Shown piece by piece: positions 54,764-64,000 of a stretch of 64,000 bases of DNA (within the stretch, counting starts at the first letter, position 1; every line of letters starts with the position of its first letter). A model generated the notes under the pieces. It ran no database searches. It was not told the origin of the DNA and was given only the letters and a program-made list of their open reading frames with translations. Origin of the DNA: Pseudopithomyces maydicus (taxonomy: Eukaryota; Ascomycota; Dothideomycetes; Pleosporales; Didymosphaeriaceae); assembly GCA_026873275.1 (NCBI GenBank), contig JANTUC010000003.1, positions 1,364,001 through 1,428,000 of the forward strand. The letters run 5' to 3'. The translations under genes and the position numbers were made by a program.

Positions 54764-56455
54764 GACGAAACTTTACGTGCATCTTTGAGATGTTTCAGCG
54801 TGATATTGGCATCTATCTTTGGAGTTGGTCCTTGTGTCCAATCGACGATCAAAGATTTGTTTCTATTAAAATTGCTGAGCCGGATATTGCGATCGATTCT
54901 AAATGACGCCATCTATCCAACAAACACCTGTGGACCTTGCAAGAGTGTAAAGCCTTTCCAATGTAATTAATGTCAGATTCTGTTCTGATGCCGAATTCTC
55001 GTGCGGCAAGCCTTGGACTATGACAAGGGCGGTGAACCAAACACTCACCATTAGGGGATCTCAATGAAGGTAATCAATAGCCGCCGCATCTCCTCCGTAT
55101 TTGGGCTGTGTAAGCATACGCGGTGTAACCCGTGAAGCTTTCTCGCTGAAGCGTAGTCAATGTAAACATCAGATGACTTGCGCTTGTCGCGTGGCATTCA
55201 AAATTGACACGACAAGATTGCAAGAACATGACTCCCGGGGACCAATGACAAATAGCAGAGGCAACTAGCTCGTTGTATTATGGACCGCGGACTTACAGCG
55301 GACGTATTCTGATGATAAGTGATCGACTACGTCGCGCGGTCACTTAGGTCCAATGATATAGTTTTGCTGGAAGTCTGGCGGTACCCGGAATCCCGGGTGG
55401 CTACCTGGATAGGGCGTATGAGCCATTTCCTCCGAACATCCATCACAATTTCACAATCCAGTAGTCTGACTTTTTCTGTGACCTAAATCGAAGAAGAGAC
55501 TAGGTCGACAGGGTGCGTGGGTGCTAGGAGTGGGTGGTGGCCGTACCGGAAGCCTTACAGGCCTTGCCGTTCTACAGTAGACAATATGATTACCCTATCA
55601 AGAAGCTAGTCGTATCATCCTAACTCATAAATTGTAGCGAGACGACAGTGCACAAGTGGCCGCCGTGGGCTGGCGGTGAGCCCGATTGCTTACGCATCAC
55701 TTCTCCATTCCTGTTCATTGGCGGGTGTTTAATTTAAGCATAAAATCTAACCGGTTCAAGTTAGAAAGGCTGAAAGATGCATGCAAACTTCCCATGAACT
55801 CTACGCGGGCATCCCCCAAAGATGCTGGGCGGCCCTCCTTGTTGTGAGTCAGTTCGCCGCACAAGGACGTATCAGTGGATGAGATGCCGCTCTGCCGATA
55901 AGCCCGCCGCCGCTGTCCACCGCTCCAACGCCCATCATATACCTCGTGTGAAAATGCACACGGACCAAAATTGCGGCCGTTTTGATGAATCATCGAGCAT
56001 TGGATCTCGCATATACCCGGCCTGTATGCCGAATCTGGTCATTGTTAAATAACCCGTACGAACCCTGTTCGCCGAGTTACCGATGTTCAGCTCCAACGGC
56101 ATCACCATACCTCTCCGGGAAAGGCACTCGACATGCAAAAGGCACACGTCCACAGGGCGCGCCACTTCCCTGGGCCAAACTCCGCCGCAGGGCGAGTTAA
56201 GGTTAAATTGGTGTGCGGGAGGATCCAGAAGGGTGTTCACTTGTGGTCCCTTCACAAGCTTCTATTCTTGTCGGCGTTATTCAGCCTTCCAAGAAAAGGC
56301 ATTAGCCACTTCTTTCGGCTAGGCCGCCTTCGACAAACTTCGAGAAACTGACATACATATACAACGGCTCGTCCTTGGCAGTGAACCACATCAAATTAAT
56401 TAGCCATCGAAAACGGGATCGTACCTTTGTCCCGCACACTACTGAATAGCGTTTG
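54764..56455. other. Intergenic region, no gene seen
   Basis: About 1.7 kb. Open frames are short and unsupported on both strands. It presumably contains the promoter of the bZIP gene. Confidence 0.5.
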
Positions 56456-57327
56456 ATGGTACCATCTGCTGGCGCCATGCTATCCACAACAACCTACCAG
56501 CCTCAAAGTACATCAAGACCTTCCAGCAGGAAGGCAAATGTTCATTCAGACGGTGAAGAGCCTGTCAAGAAGCCAAAGAAGGCCAACAGCGAGATTCGAA
56601 AGCAACAGAACAGAATAGCATCTCGTAATTACAGTCAGTGTTTCCGTTGTTTCCGTTGTTTATCACAGCAACAGTTACTAACGAGTACTATTTCTCAGGA
56701 GAGAAGCGGAAAAGGAAGTTACAATATCTTCAGCAACTTCTGAGGGATGGAGAATCACCGGAGCGAGCCGCACAAACAGTTGAAGAGCGAGAACGCATGG
56801 TAACCCCGGAATATCACTCTCAAAGACAGCCGCCTCCGGTCTTTGTAGTGCCGTCCAATAGTAATTTTCAACCCCTTGCAGCAACAAGTAGTAACGCCGT
56901 CGACCCTGTATTTCCCTTAACTACTTGTTATGACCGTCAGCTTGGCCGCACTGCTCCGAGTTATGCTTCGTACGAGGACACCTGGAGCACACAGATATAT
57001 CAATCTTCTCCCAGTGTCACTATACCCTCTTGGACCGTTCCCAGCTGGATGCCGAATGTAGATTATGCAACCACTGCATCTTCAAGGTCAGACGAGTTCC
57101 AATACACGCCGCCACCACATGTGCACCACACTTTCGAGCAAGTTCCGACACCGCCCCAGCAATCCCGGACACCGGATTCAGATCTGTTTCTTCTAGGCAC
57201 ATACGGGCACTGTAGAAGAGCCGATAGCCAGCAGCCGATGGGCATTCCAAATGTGAGTGTGCCATCCTCGGCATGCTCGGCATCCTCTTCACCATTTCAC
57301 TATGCAAGATATGCTGCGTTGCCGTGA
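56456..57327 (+). CDS. bZIP transcription factor, fungal type
   Basis: Two exons, 56456-56633 and 56699-57327, for 268 residues. The 65-base intron (GTCAGT donor, TTACTAACG branch point, CTCAG acceptor) falls inside the basic region and joins QNRIASRNY to REKRKRKLQYLQQLLR. The basic region has the bZIP signature Asn...Arg (N52 and R60 in NRIASRNYR) preceded by KKPKKANSEIRKQQ, probably also the nuclear signal. The leucine zipper is short, only two or three heptads (LQYLQQLL) before RDGESPERAAQTVEERE. This abrupt end is seen in several fungal bZIP groups. The C-terminal 190 residues are Ser/Pro/Tyr-rich, likely an activation domain. A GTGAGT at 57252 could start another intron near the 3' end, so the last 25 residues are uncertain. 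Target genes are unknown. Confidence 0.85.
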
Positions 57328-58222
57328 TTATCAAAACCAACGAGACGTCATCAACACGCTCGATACTCGTCTTTGTGCGCCAGCAACGCATACGCCTCTG
57401 AACTACGATGGAGATGTTGCTCGAGAGGCTTCCCATTGTTTTGCACCCACGTCTCATGTATCAGCGATGCGGAAGGCTGCGCCCATCCAATCATTTCCGG
57501 TGGCCCATTCTCCAACCAGACGATGGGGGCCAGAAGATTTTGATCATGAACCAGGGCGCGATCATAGCTAGACTGACGTTGCATAAATAAGAATACACCT
57601 TTGTCGCCATTGACGCATGTCTTGGTCGTCGTAGCTTTCCGTTCCCTGACCTGTTGAACGTGAGAAGAATGCGGATGCCTCGGGGGACGTGGCTCGTATT
57701 TGTACAAGGACCGAGACAGACTGGCGGCAACGCACCGTACTTATGTACTGTAGGTAGGTAGGCGAGATGAGGGGGCGGTGAGTGGGGTGACACGCCAAGG
57801 GCTATACGCATGAAAAGTAATATAGCGGCGCTAAGGTCTGCACCGAAGCTGAGGACTCTGGAGGAAACATGGTCGAGATGGCATGGCCTCCGAAAGTTGG
57901 CGAGTAATGCCGACATCATAACACTCGGAACCAGTGAAAGGCGCGTCGGTTAGAACGACCAGCCTCATTAATCCGCGCCAATCACGACGGTGCGCATCTT
58001 ATACCCACGGATTTAGTGCGTCAATAGGGGCCAAGTCATCCGTACCCACCTCTGCCGCACAAGCTAATCAGCATTGGAGCAGCACCATCCTTTTGCCGGT
58101 CTAGACCGGGTCATGGTCATATGATTCGCGCACCTGAAAAGGTTTCTAGCCGATTCCTCTCCACCTCCACACCTCCTCTACGCTGTGTCGCGATCGCTTC
58201 ACCGAGCTGCTAGGCAGCTATA
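57328..58222. other. Intergenic region, no gene seen
   Basis: About 900 bases between two plus-strand genes, with a GTAGGTAGGTAGG motif at 57749-57762. No coding sequence is supported beyond a possible alternative 3' exon of the bZIP gene up to about 57570. Confidence 0.45.
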
Positions 58223-60523
58223 ATGCCGAAAACGACCGTCAATCGCCGCGGTCGCTTTACAGGCCCATACCGCTTCGCACCGCCAGATCTTGACGACGAC
58301 AGCCCGGGTGCAGCGACTGCTGCACGTGGAACTCCTCAGACGCCCAAGACTGGATCCAAACCTCGCATCAAGAGACACGAACTTGTCTTTTTAGTAAATT
58401 GGCTTGACCACTGTATATCAACTGGAGATGACGATCTCTTCCAGGATTCGCTCGTCAAGGAATTCCAGAAGAGGTTCGGACGCGTCGTGAATGCGAGGAC
58501 TGCCGAAGGAAAGGTCGTCGTAAATCTGCAAGAACTAGCCGGTCAGATAGGATCTAAATATGTCAGTAAAAAGGAGGTGCTTTCCAAGGGCAGTCGGTGT
58601 ATTGAGTGGCATCGCGCGCCCGAGGAATTGAGTACGTGGATTGTTGTTCTCCAGCCACTGCTTCCAATATGTAGCTGGGATATCGTCGACTAATCATCGT
58701 TGACAGTTTTTGAGTACAACAACGTCCGGCATGAGCTTGGTCTTCCGCTTATCATTGTAAGTTGTTCTCATGTGTCATGGCCGGATACCTTGCTAGCGAC
58801 AAGATCTAATGCTCGTCCGCAGGGCGACGAGGAAGAGTCTATGCGCAACAAATTATTCAGAGCTTCAGAGTCGACTTCTCAATCAGGGGACGAATCGGAT
58901 TCTCGGTCAGAACCAGGCATGAAGATGTTGGTGCCGCAACTGCCTCCATCCGTGCGGCCGTCTCCTTTCCAGCGCCACCCTTCACCGGATATAAGGAACC
59001 ACCCCCTGACATAATAACGAATGCCAAAAGCACCATTACAAATGCAATCACCCCTCCGGCTTCGGCTCCAGTCTCAGCTCCAGCACGAGCAGACTCGGAA
59101 GGTTTCCAAAGCGCCATCGAGAATCAAGCTTCTAGTGAAACAGATAGCACTGTTATCAGCAAAGAACACGAGGAGACTTACCAGACTGACCAGACTGATC
59201 TCTCGCATAACAATTCACAATTGATCGAAGGATCGCATGCTGACGCTAATGGGCATCAGTGTGACGTTCGTGATAGGAAGACCAATTTACTCTCAAGCAT
59301 GGTCTCATGGTTGCTTCAACGTCAAAGAGATGGTTGGGATCATTCAGACGAGGAGCTGGCTAGGCTGGAAAATATACGGAAGGAGGTGGTCGGTGAACAT
59401 GATCAAGTGTTTGCATCACTTTTGGATGCTTTGGCTGGACAAGAAAGGATAACGACGAAATACCAGAAAATTATCAGGAGTGTGGTCGGCACAATCAACG
59501 TTATCGAACCTGAGGCAGTCCATGCTCCACAGACTCCTTTTACAAAAGCTATTGACGGCGAGTGGAAGTCATTATGGACGAGATGTCGGCTTTTGAGCAA
59601 TATGATTCTTGATGAAAGAGCATTCGGAAATGAACACTTTCAGCATCTCGAGGAATCAATTGGGATAACGTTTGCAAACGATCCTCACTACAAGGCTATT
59701 GTTGAGCAGAGTACACGTTTTCCAGCTGTCGGGATTGGACAGGTTGCCCTCAAATTGAACGGTTCCCTTGCACGTTTATTATTCATTTTTGTATTCGAAT
59801 ACCCTTCGGAACTACTGCATGACCAACACTCAGATTTGCTTAAGCATCTTTATAGCATGATCGGGGCTGCAGGTACGTTTTCACCCAAGTCCTGGCAGAA
59901 TGAAGTCTCCTTGGTTTTAAAAATTCCCCCATGTACACGCGTAAAGAACTGTACAAAATCCCAGTTTAGTTGGGCCCAAATTACCTTGCTTTGATTGACC
60001 CCGTACAGGAGATATGTCTGAGGTCAAACGATTGGACCTACTTGCAACCGAAATGCTCGTTAAAGACGACCGTGTACAAAATGGCGCAATACACAGGAAG
60101 GCCGAGAAGCGCTGTACCTGGATCAACCAAATGTTCGGGTTTAGCCAGCCTTCAGAACCTTATAATCCGGTCACAGAGCATCTCAAAGAACTGTGCCATC
60201 GTGCTATCAAGCTTTATTCGCAGCTCCTGGTGAGCCCGCTGGAATACTGCATTCACTTTTTTCCGCAAGGCACCACATTTGATGAGCCATCTATGAGGGT
60301 TGAGGATGCTCCAGGGACATCACTACCAATTTCACACTGCCTCGGCAAAAAGGTCAAATTTTGTTTATTTCCGGCAATATGGCAATATTGCGATCAATCC
60401 TTAAGTCAAACCAGGGATGTTGCCGACGCCATGTCCGTCAACAGAAAGTTCTTGAGATCACATATGATGTGGTCAAACGTACATCTCTCACTCGTTTCAA
60501 AAGCTGTTGTGCTCCTCGAATAA
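58223..60523 (+). CDS. Unknown protein, four exons, frame change near 59004
   Basis: Exons 58223-58631, 58707-58756, 58823-59872 and 60009-60523. The introns have GTACGT, GTAAGT and GTACGT donors and join PEEL-I-FEYNNVRHELGL, LPLII-GDEEESMRN and SMIGAA-G-DMSEVKRL. In the third exon the starting frame ends at 59014 while a second open frame carries the rest. C5 at 59002-59006 plus one base joins them (HPPDIITNAKSTITN), and only then are the exon phases consistent, giving 674 residues. An intron with a poor donor (for example GTCTAT at 58837) would also repair it. Residues 45-135 are a compact helical domain (RHELVFLVNWLDHCISTGDD, QDSLVKEFQKRFGRVVNA) that might bind DNA or protein. Residues about 330-670 are helical without motifs I know (WLLQRQRDGWDHSDEELARL; GIGQVALKLNGSLARLLFIF). 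No function is assigned. Confidence 0.7.
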
Positions 60524-62331
60524 ATGCCATGACAGAGGTCCTTCGCACTTAATTATAACGCGAAAAGTGTCCCCTTTTGCGCCCGCTTCACTAAACAAAC
60601 AATACCGAGATTTGAGTTAATGGTCTCTAAACTGCAATCAGCAAATTTTAGCGATATACTAGCGAGCTTGCGGAAGCCATTTCAGCTTTATACCCAAGGG
60701 GGTCGGTACAGGGATCGTTTTGGATTCTTTTGTGGTTGTATAATCGGCGTTGGAGGCAGTAAGATTATTGATACCATGACGAATTCCTTTGGGAGAAATG
60801 TCCACGTTTTCACAATTGAAGAGATCGTGGTCAGGGTCATACTCTTCTAATGTCAATATTCCTCAGCACAACTCTCGAACGGGTAGTGTCATATTTGAAA
60901 GAACATTTAATCGGCCCTAGACTAGATTCATGTACACAGTACACTCAGCATGTGAAGAAGAAAAAAATATCAACTGGATCCGTGTCATGACACAATACAT
61001 ATTCCTTAATGCAGGATATGCTCTTGGGGTGTATACTCATTGGTGTTGCAGCCGCGCTATCGACCATAGAGGTAGATTAACGCTTTCTAGTATATACATA
61101 TTTCCTTTTTAGGAAAATTGATTATGTGCCCCACCAATGCCGCGGAGAAAAGTCCACCGTTCAAAAAAAAATGACCGTTGCCGATGGACCTTGTACCACA
61201 GGCTTAACCCTCGCTAGATACACCTATCAATACACACACAGACCCCGAGTATACCCTCCCCAAGACGGAGTCGGAAAAAACCGGCGTGCCGACACGTGTG
61301 GTGGGGTGATGTTTAGTCACACCGTGATTGACCAACAGGCATGTCAAATGCCCATTAGGTGATCAGTGCAAAACGAAAAGTCTGGCACGAACAAATGCAG
61401 TTCCTACTGTTGGAGTGATAATGACCACTAGACCTAGAGCCATTCCACGCTGCCAATCCAACTGATTTGGTCTCCGAAAGGCATCAGTGCTTGCTACCTT
61501 TTTCGAAGCTCATTCACACCAGCAAAGCGACCGTCAAGTCACCATCAGCCAGTCTAGTGTGGAGCAGCTCGGTGGTGGGTGCAGTGCCGATAGCCTATTG
61601 TCAAACTTGGTTTCCCACGTGGAGAGACATCTCTCAACAAGATGCCTCCATGTATTAGTCTCTTGCGTTACAACCCAATCGGGTTGTCACCGTTTGTAAC
61701 CAAAAATAACCCTGAAATAGCACGTTCAGTACGAACACATGCTACGGATCAGCCTCCAAACATAACATTGCCGCACGTTCGGGTCCAGCACGTGCACGAG
61801 TTTTGTCGCTTGGAAGCGGAAGTGGCGGAGAAGCGGCTCTCACAGCGGAAGTGACCGCGTAGCACACACGAGTGCAAAACCTTGTCCCTGCATATTCTCG
61901 CGCCACCACGTAATAAAAGTAGCCGAGCGACCGCTTATTCAATCGACTTTCCGTTGGTCTAAGCGTAAATGGAATATTCATAAATCACAAGGCGTGGTGC
62001 GGAGTCATGATGAGCTGACACCTCTTGTCCTGTCCGGGGTTGGCATGGCCTGTTTTCTTTGCACTCAAAGCCGCAGAAATCGTGAATTTCCGCGGAAATG
62101 CTTGTAGAGATGAAGAATTTTAAAGCAAGTGGGCAAGTATATAAGACCATGAAAATGTCGTGTGGCTCCTTTTCTTGTCGTCACAAGCAACCATCTATTG
62201 AACGGCAACCTATTTCTAAATCTATTTGAACCGATATATTTTACCGCGACAACCCAGTTAGCGAACATCGACACTTAACACTCACGTCGATTTCTCATCA
62301 TTGCCACACAGGAGCATACTGCAGTAAACAT
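60524..62331. other. Flavohaemoglobin upstream region
   Basis: About 1.8 kb, AT-richer than average between 60540 and 61110. No gene is supported; short frames such as 60620-60850 lack any evidence. A 14-base perfect palindrome at 62086-62099 is listed separately. Confidence 0.5.
62086..62099. promoter_or_regulatory. Palindrome containing TCCGCGGA, candidate NIT4/NirA site
   Basis: ATTTCCGCGGAAAT is a perfect palindrome 233-246 bases before the flavohaemoglobin start codon. Its centre TCCGCGGA (62089-62096) equals the published Neurospora NIT4 recognition sequence and fits the related Aspergillus NirA consensus CTCCGHGG in its core. The spacing suits a fungal upstream activating site. Binding is inferred, not shown; other zinc-cluster factors also bind CCG half-sites. 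Confidence 0.55.
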
Positions 62332-63636
62332 ATGGCAGATCCCGCCAGTAAAAATCATCCTTCCATCATGGCAGCATCACTAACACCCGAACAAACGGAG
62401 ATTGTGAAATCCACGGTTCCAGTCCTTGCCCAGTATGGTGAGACTATTACCACAAAATTCTACCACGATATGCTCGAGGACAAGCCCGAGCTCAGAAACG
62501 TCTTCAACAACACACATCAAGCAACCGGTCACCAAGCGCGCGCCCTCGCAGGTTCTCTATATGCATACGCTGCTAATCTTGATGATCTGGGTAGACTGGC
62601 CCCTGCAGTGGAATTGATATGCCATAAGCACGCAAGCTTGGGCGTCACGGCCGACCACTACACCATCGTCGGAGAATATCTCTTGAAGACGATGAAGACC
62701 GTACTGGGCGATGGATGTACAGATGAGATCCTCGATGCATGGGGTGCAGCATACTGGCAACTCGCCAACATCATGATATCAAAGGAGAAGGAGATGTATG
62801 AGGAGACAGACTATTGGCAAGGGTGGGAGGACTTTGTGATTACGAGGAAAGAGAAGGAGTCCGAGGAGGTTACATCATTCTACCTTGAGTCTGTAGACAA
62901 GGATCTCAGGCTCCCTACATTTAAACCGGGGCAGTATGTTTCCGTGAACATCTTTGTGGACGAGTTGGATGGCGGCGTGTGGCAAGCGAGACAATATAGC
63001 TTGAGTGACGCACCGGACAAGCCGTACCTGCGCATCAGCGTAAAGAGAGAACCTGGAATCGAGATCGGGGAGCCGAAGTACATGACGCATGCGGGGTATC
63101 TGTCGAATATCCTTCACGACAGAAAACATGTCGGTGACGTACTAAAGTTGTCACACCCTTTTGGCGACTTCTACCTCGATGAAGAAAAAGTAGAAAAGGA
63201 CGCACCAGTCGTCTTGATCTCAGCTGGCGTTGGTCTGACGTGCTTGATGAGTATCCTGAATCACTTGGTGGGGCAGAGTACTCCGAGGTCTATCACCTGG
63301 ATACAAGGGTCGCGAGACTCAAAAGTCCAAGCGATGAAGTCGCATGTCGATAATCTGGCAATGAACAACAACAATGTCCACAGGCTTTACTTCTTGTCCT
63401 CTCCAACGAGAGGTGAAGCCGAGGAACAGGACTACGATATCAAGGGTCGTATTAATCTTGACAAGGTTGAAAAGGAGTGGTTGCACATTGATAACATTAA
63501 GACGCAATACTACATCTGTGGGCCTACACAATTCATGTTGGACGTGGGGAGCAAACTCGAGAGTTTCGGCGTTGATAGCATGAGGGTGCATATGGAACTG
63601 TTCGGCACTGGAGGAGTTCCAAGAGGTAATCTGTAA
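62332..63636 (+). CDS. YHB1: Flavohaemoglobin (nitric oxide dioxygenase)
   Basis: Single-exon gene for 434 residues from ATG 62332. An alternative ATG at 62368 (MAASLTPEQTEIVKST) matches the usual cytosolic start; the extra 12 residues have no targeting character. Residues 15-150 are the globin domain: Tyr in ITTKFYHDML as the distal B10 residue and His in ELICHKHASLGVTADHYTIV as the proximal haem ligand. Residues about 165-290 form the FAD domain (FKPGQYVSVN, then WQARQYSLSDAPD) and residues 295-434 the NAD(P)H domain (VVLISAGVGLTCLMSILNHL, YYICGPTQFMLDV, MELFGTGG). The enzyme turns nitric oxide plus oxygen into nitrate with NADPH, protecting against nitrosative stress. The length and all key residues are normal. 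A nitrate-type regulatory palindrome lies upstream. Confidence 0.97.
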   Translation: MADPASKNHPSIMAASLTPEQTEIVKSTVPVLAQYGETITTKFYHDMLEDKPELRNVFNNTHQATGHQARALAGSLYAYAANLDDLGRLAPAVELICHKHASLGVTADHYTIVGEYLLKTMKTVLGDGCTDEILDAWGAAYWQLANIMISKEKEMYEETDYWQGWEDFVITRKEKESEEVTSFYLESVDKDLRLPTFKPGQYVSVNIFVDELDGGVWQARQYSLSDAPDKPYLRISVKREPGIEIGEPKYMTHAGYLSNILHDRKHVGDVLKLSHPFGDFYLDEEKVEKDAPVVLISAGVGLTCLMSILNHLVGQSTPRSITWIQGSRDSKVQAMKSHVDNLAMNNNNVHRLYFLSSPTRGEAEEQDYDIKGRINLDKVEKEWLHIDNIKTQYYICGPTQFMLDVGSKLESFGVDSMRVHMELFGTGGVPRGNL

Positions 63637-64000
63637 TTAGACAGACATGCAATCAGGAGTGGAGTAATCTTATCGTTTTCGCAGCTGGCTTGCTTGTAGC
63701 ATGATTTTGCGCAAGCCTCGAGATGGAGCTTTCTTACCGAATCCCCTGTTTTCTTACAGGTCCGCATCATAGTTGGGTGATTGTACTAGTTTGGCTGCAT
63801 TTGTACAGCCGTTGAGTTTCTTCTGCAGGATTTAGTGTTTGTGATGTGGCTGCTTGGGCGTCATCAAGGACTTACGATGATAGGTTGAGTTTCGCGGAGA
63901 AAGATTTGTTCGAAAGTTGTAGGGTGAGTTAGTGAAGATAAGGAATCCAATCCATGTGATCAGATGCAGCCATCGTACATTGGGATCGTTCGTGTACGAC
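63637..64000. other. Flavohaemoglobin 3' region to the window edge
   Basis: The last 364 bases hold the terminator region. No start of another gene can be supported. Confidence 0.5.

Noticed and set aside
60620..60850. A 76-codon plus-strand frame before the flavohaemoglobin
   Set aside because: Short, no signal or domain, and located in an AT-richer spacer; likely chance.

Overview
The window looks like nuclear DNA of a filamentous ascomycete (Pezizomycotina; a Dothideomycete is my best guess, from the overall look of the proteins, not from any search). The reasons are short spliceosomal introns of about 46-140 bases with GTRNGY-type donors and CTRAY-like branch points, typical fungal families (Nce102-type MARVEL protein, hydroxamate-siderophore acyltransferase, flavohaemoglobin, PSP1, fungal bZIP), CT-rich promoters and one short AT-rich block. 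I see no bacterial, organellar or CRISPR features and no recognisable tRNA or rRNA.

Layout. 1-4.8 kb: a BTB-domain protein and a membrane protein, both plus strand. 6.2-18.4 kb: five genes all on the minus strand (putative type II glycosyltransferase-like protein, J-domain protein, ribosomal protein eL15 in five exons, a small coiled-coil protein, a PSP1-domain protein). 18.4-24.6 kb: about 6.2 kb without a convincing gene. 24.6-38.1 kb: Nce102-like MARVEL protein, a long Met-rich-tailed protein, the G-patch splicing factor Spp382/TFIP11, a signal-peptide/single-TM protein, a SidF/SidL-like acyltransferase and, divergent from it, mitochondrial Mn-superoxide dismutase. 38.4-46.4 kb: a conserved-looking nuclear-type protein, mitoribosomal Mrp10/mS37, a Cys-rich single-pass surface protein and an unknown protein. 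46.4-53.1 kb: an AT-rich block abutting a ten-exon acyl-CoA dehydrogenase, which is divergent from INCENP/Sli15. 53-64 kb: a small two-exon gene, a bZIP factor, an unknown multi-exon gene and a cytosolic flavohaemoglobin with a perfect NIT4/NirA-type palindrome 240 bases upstream.

The genes are mostly housekeeping (translation, splicing, chromosome segregation, mitochondrial translation, oxidative and nitrosative defence, iron chelation); I do not see an operon-like or secondary-metabolite cluster. Several intron-exon structures were worked out by hand from splice sites and reading phase, and are given exon by exon.

The most striking sequence-wide signal is technical or evolutionary: at least five otherwise normal genes (near 6.5, 11.1, 17.5, 29.1 and 33.4 kb), and probably a sixth near 59.0 kb, each change frame at a short homopolymer, and each time adding exactly one base restores one long coherent protein whose total length is then divisible by three. 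This most simply means the sequence lacks single bases in homopolymers, mostly G5/C5 tracts. Gene models read literally from this window will be truncated or split at those points. I did not find a clearly new biological system.
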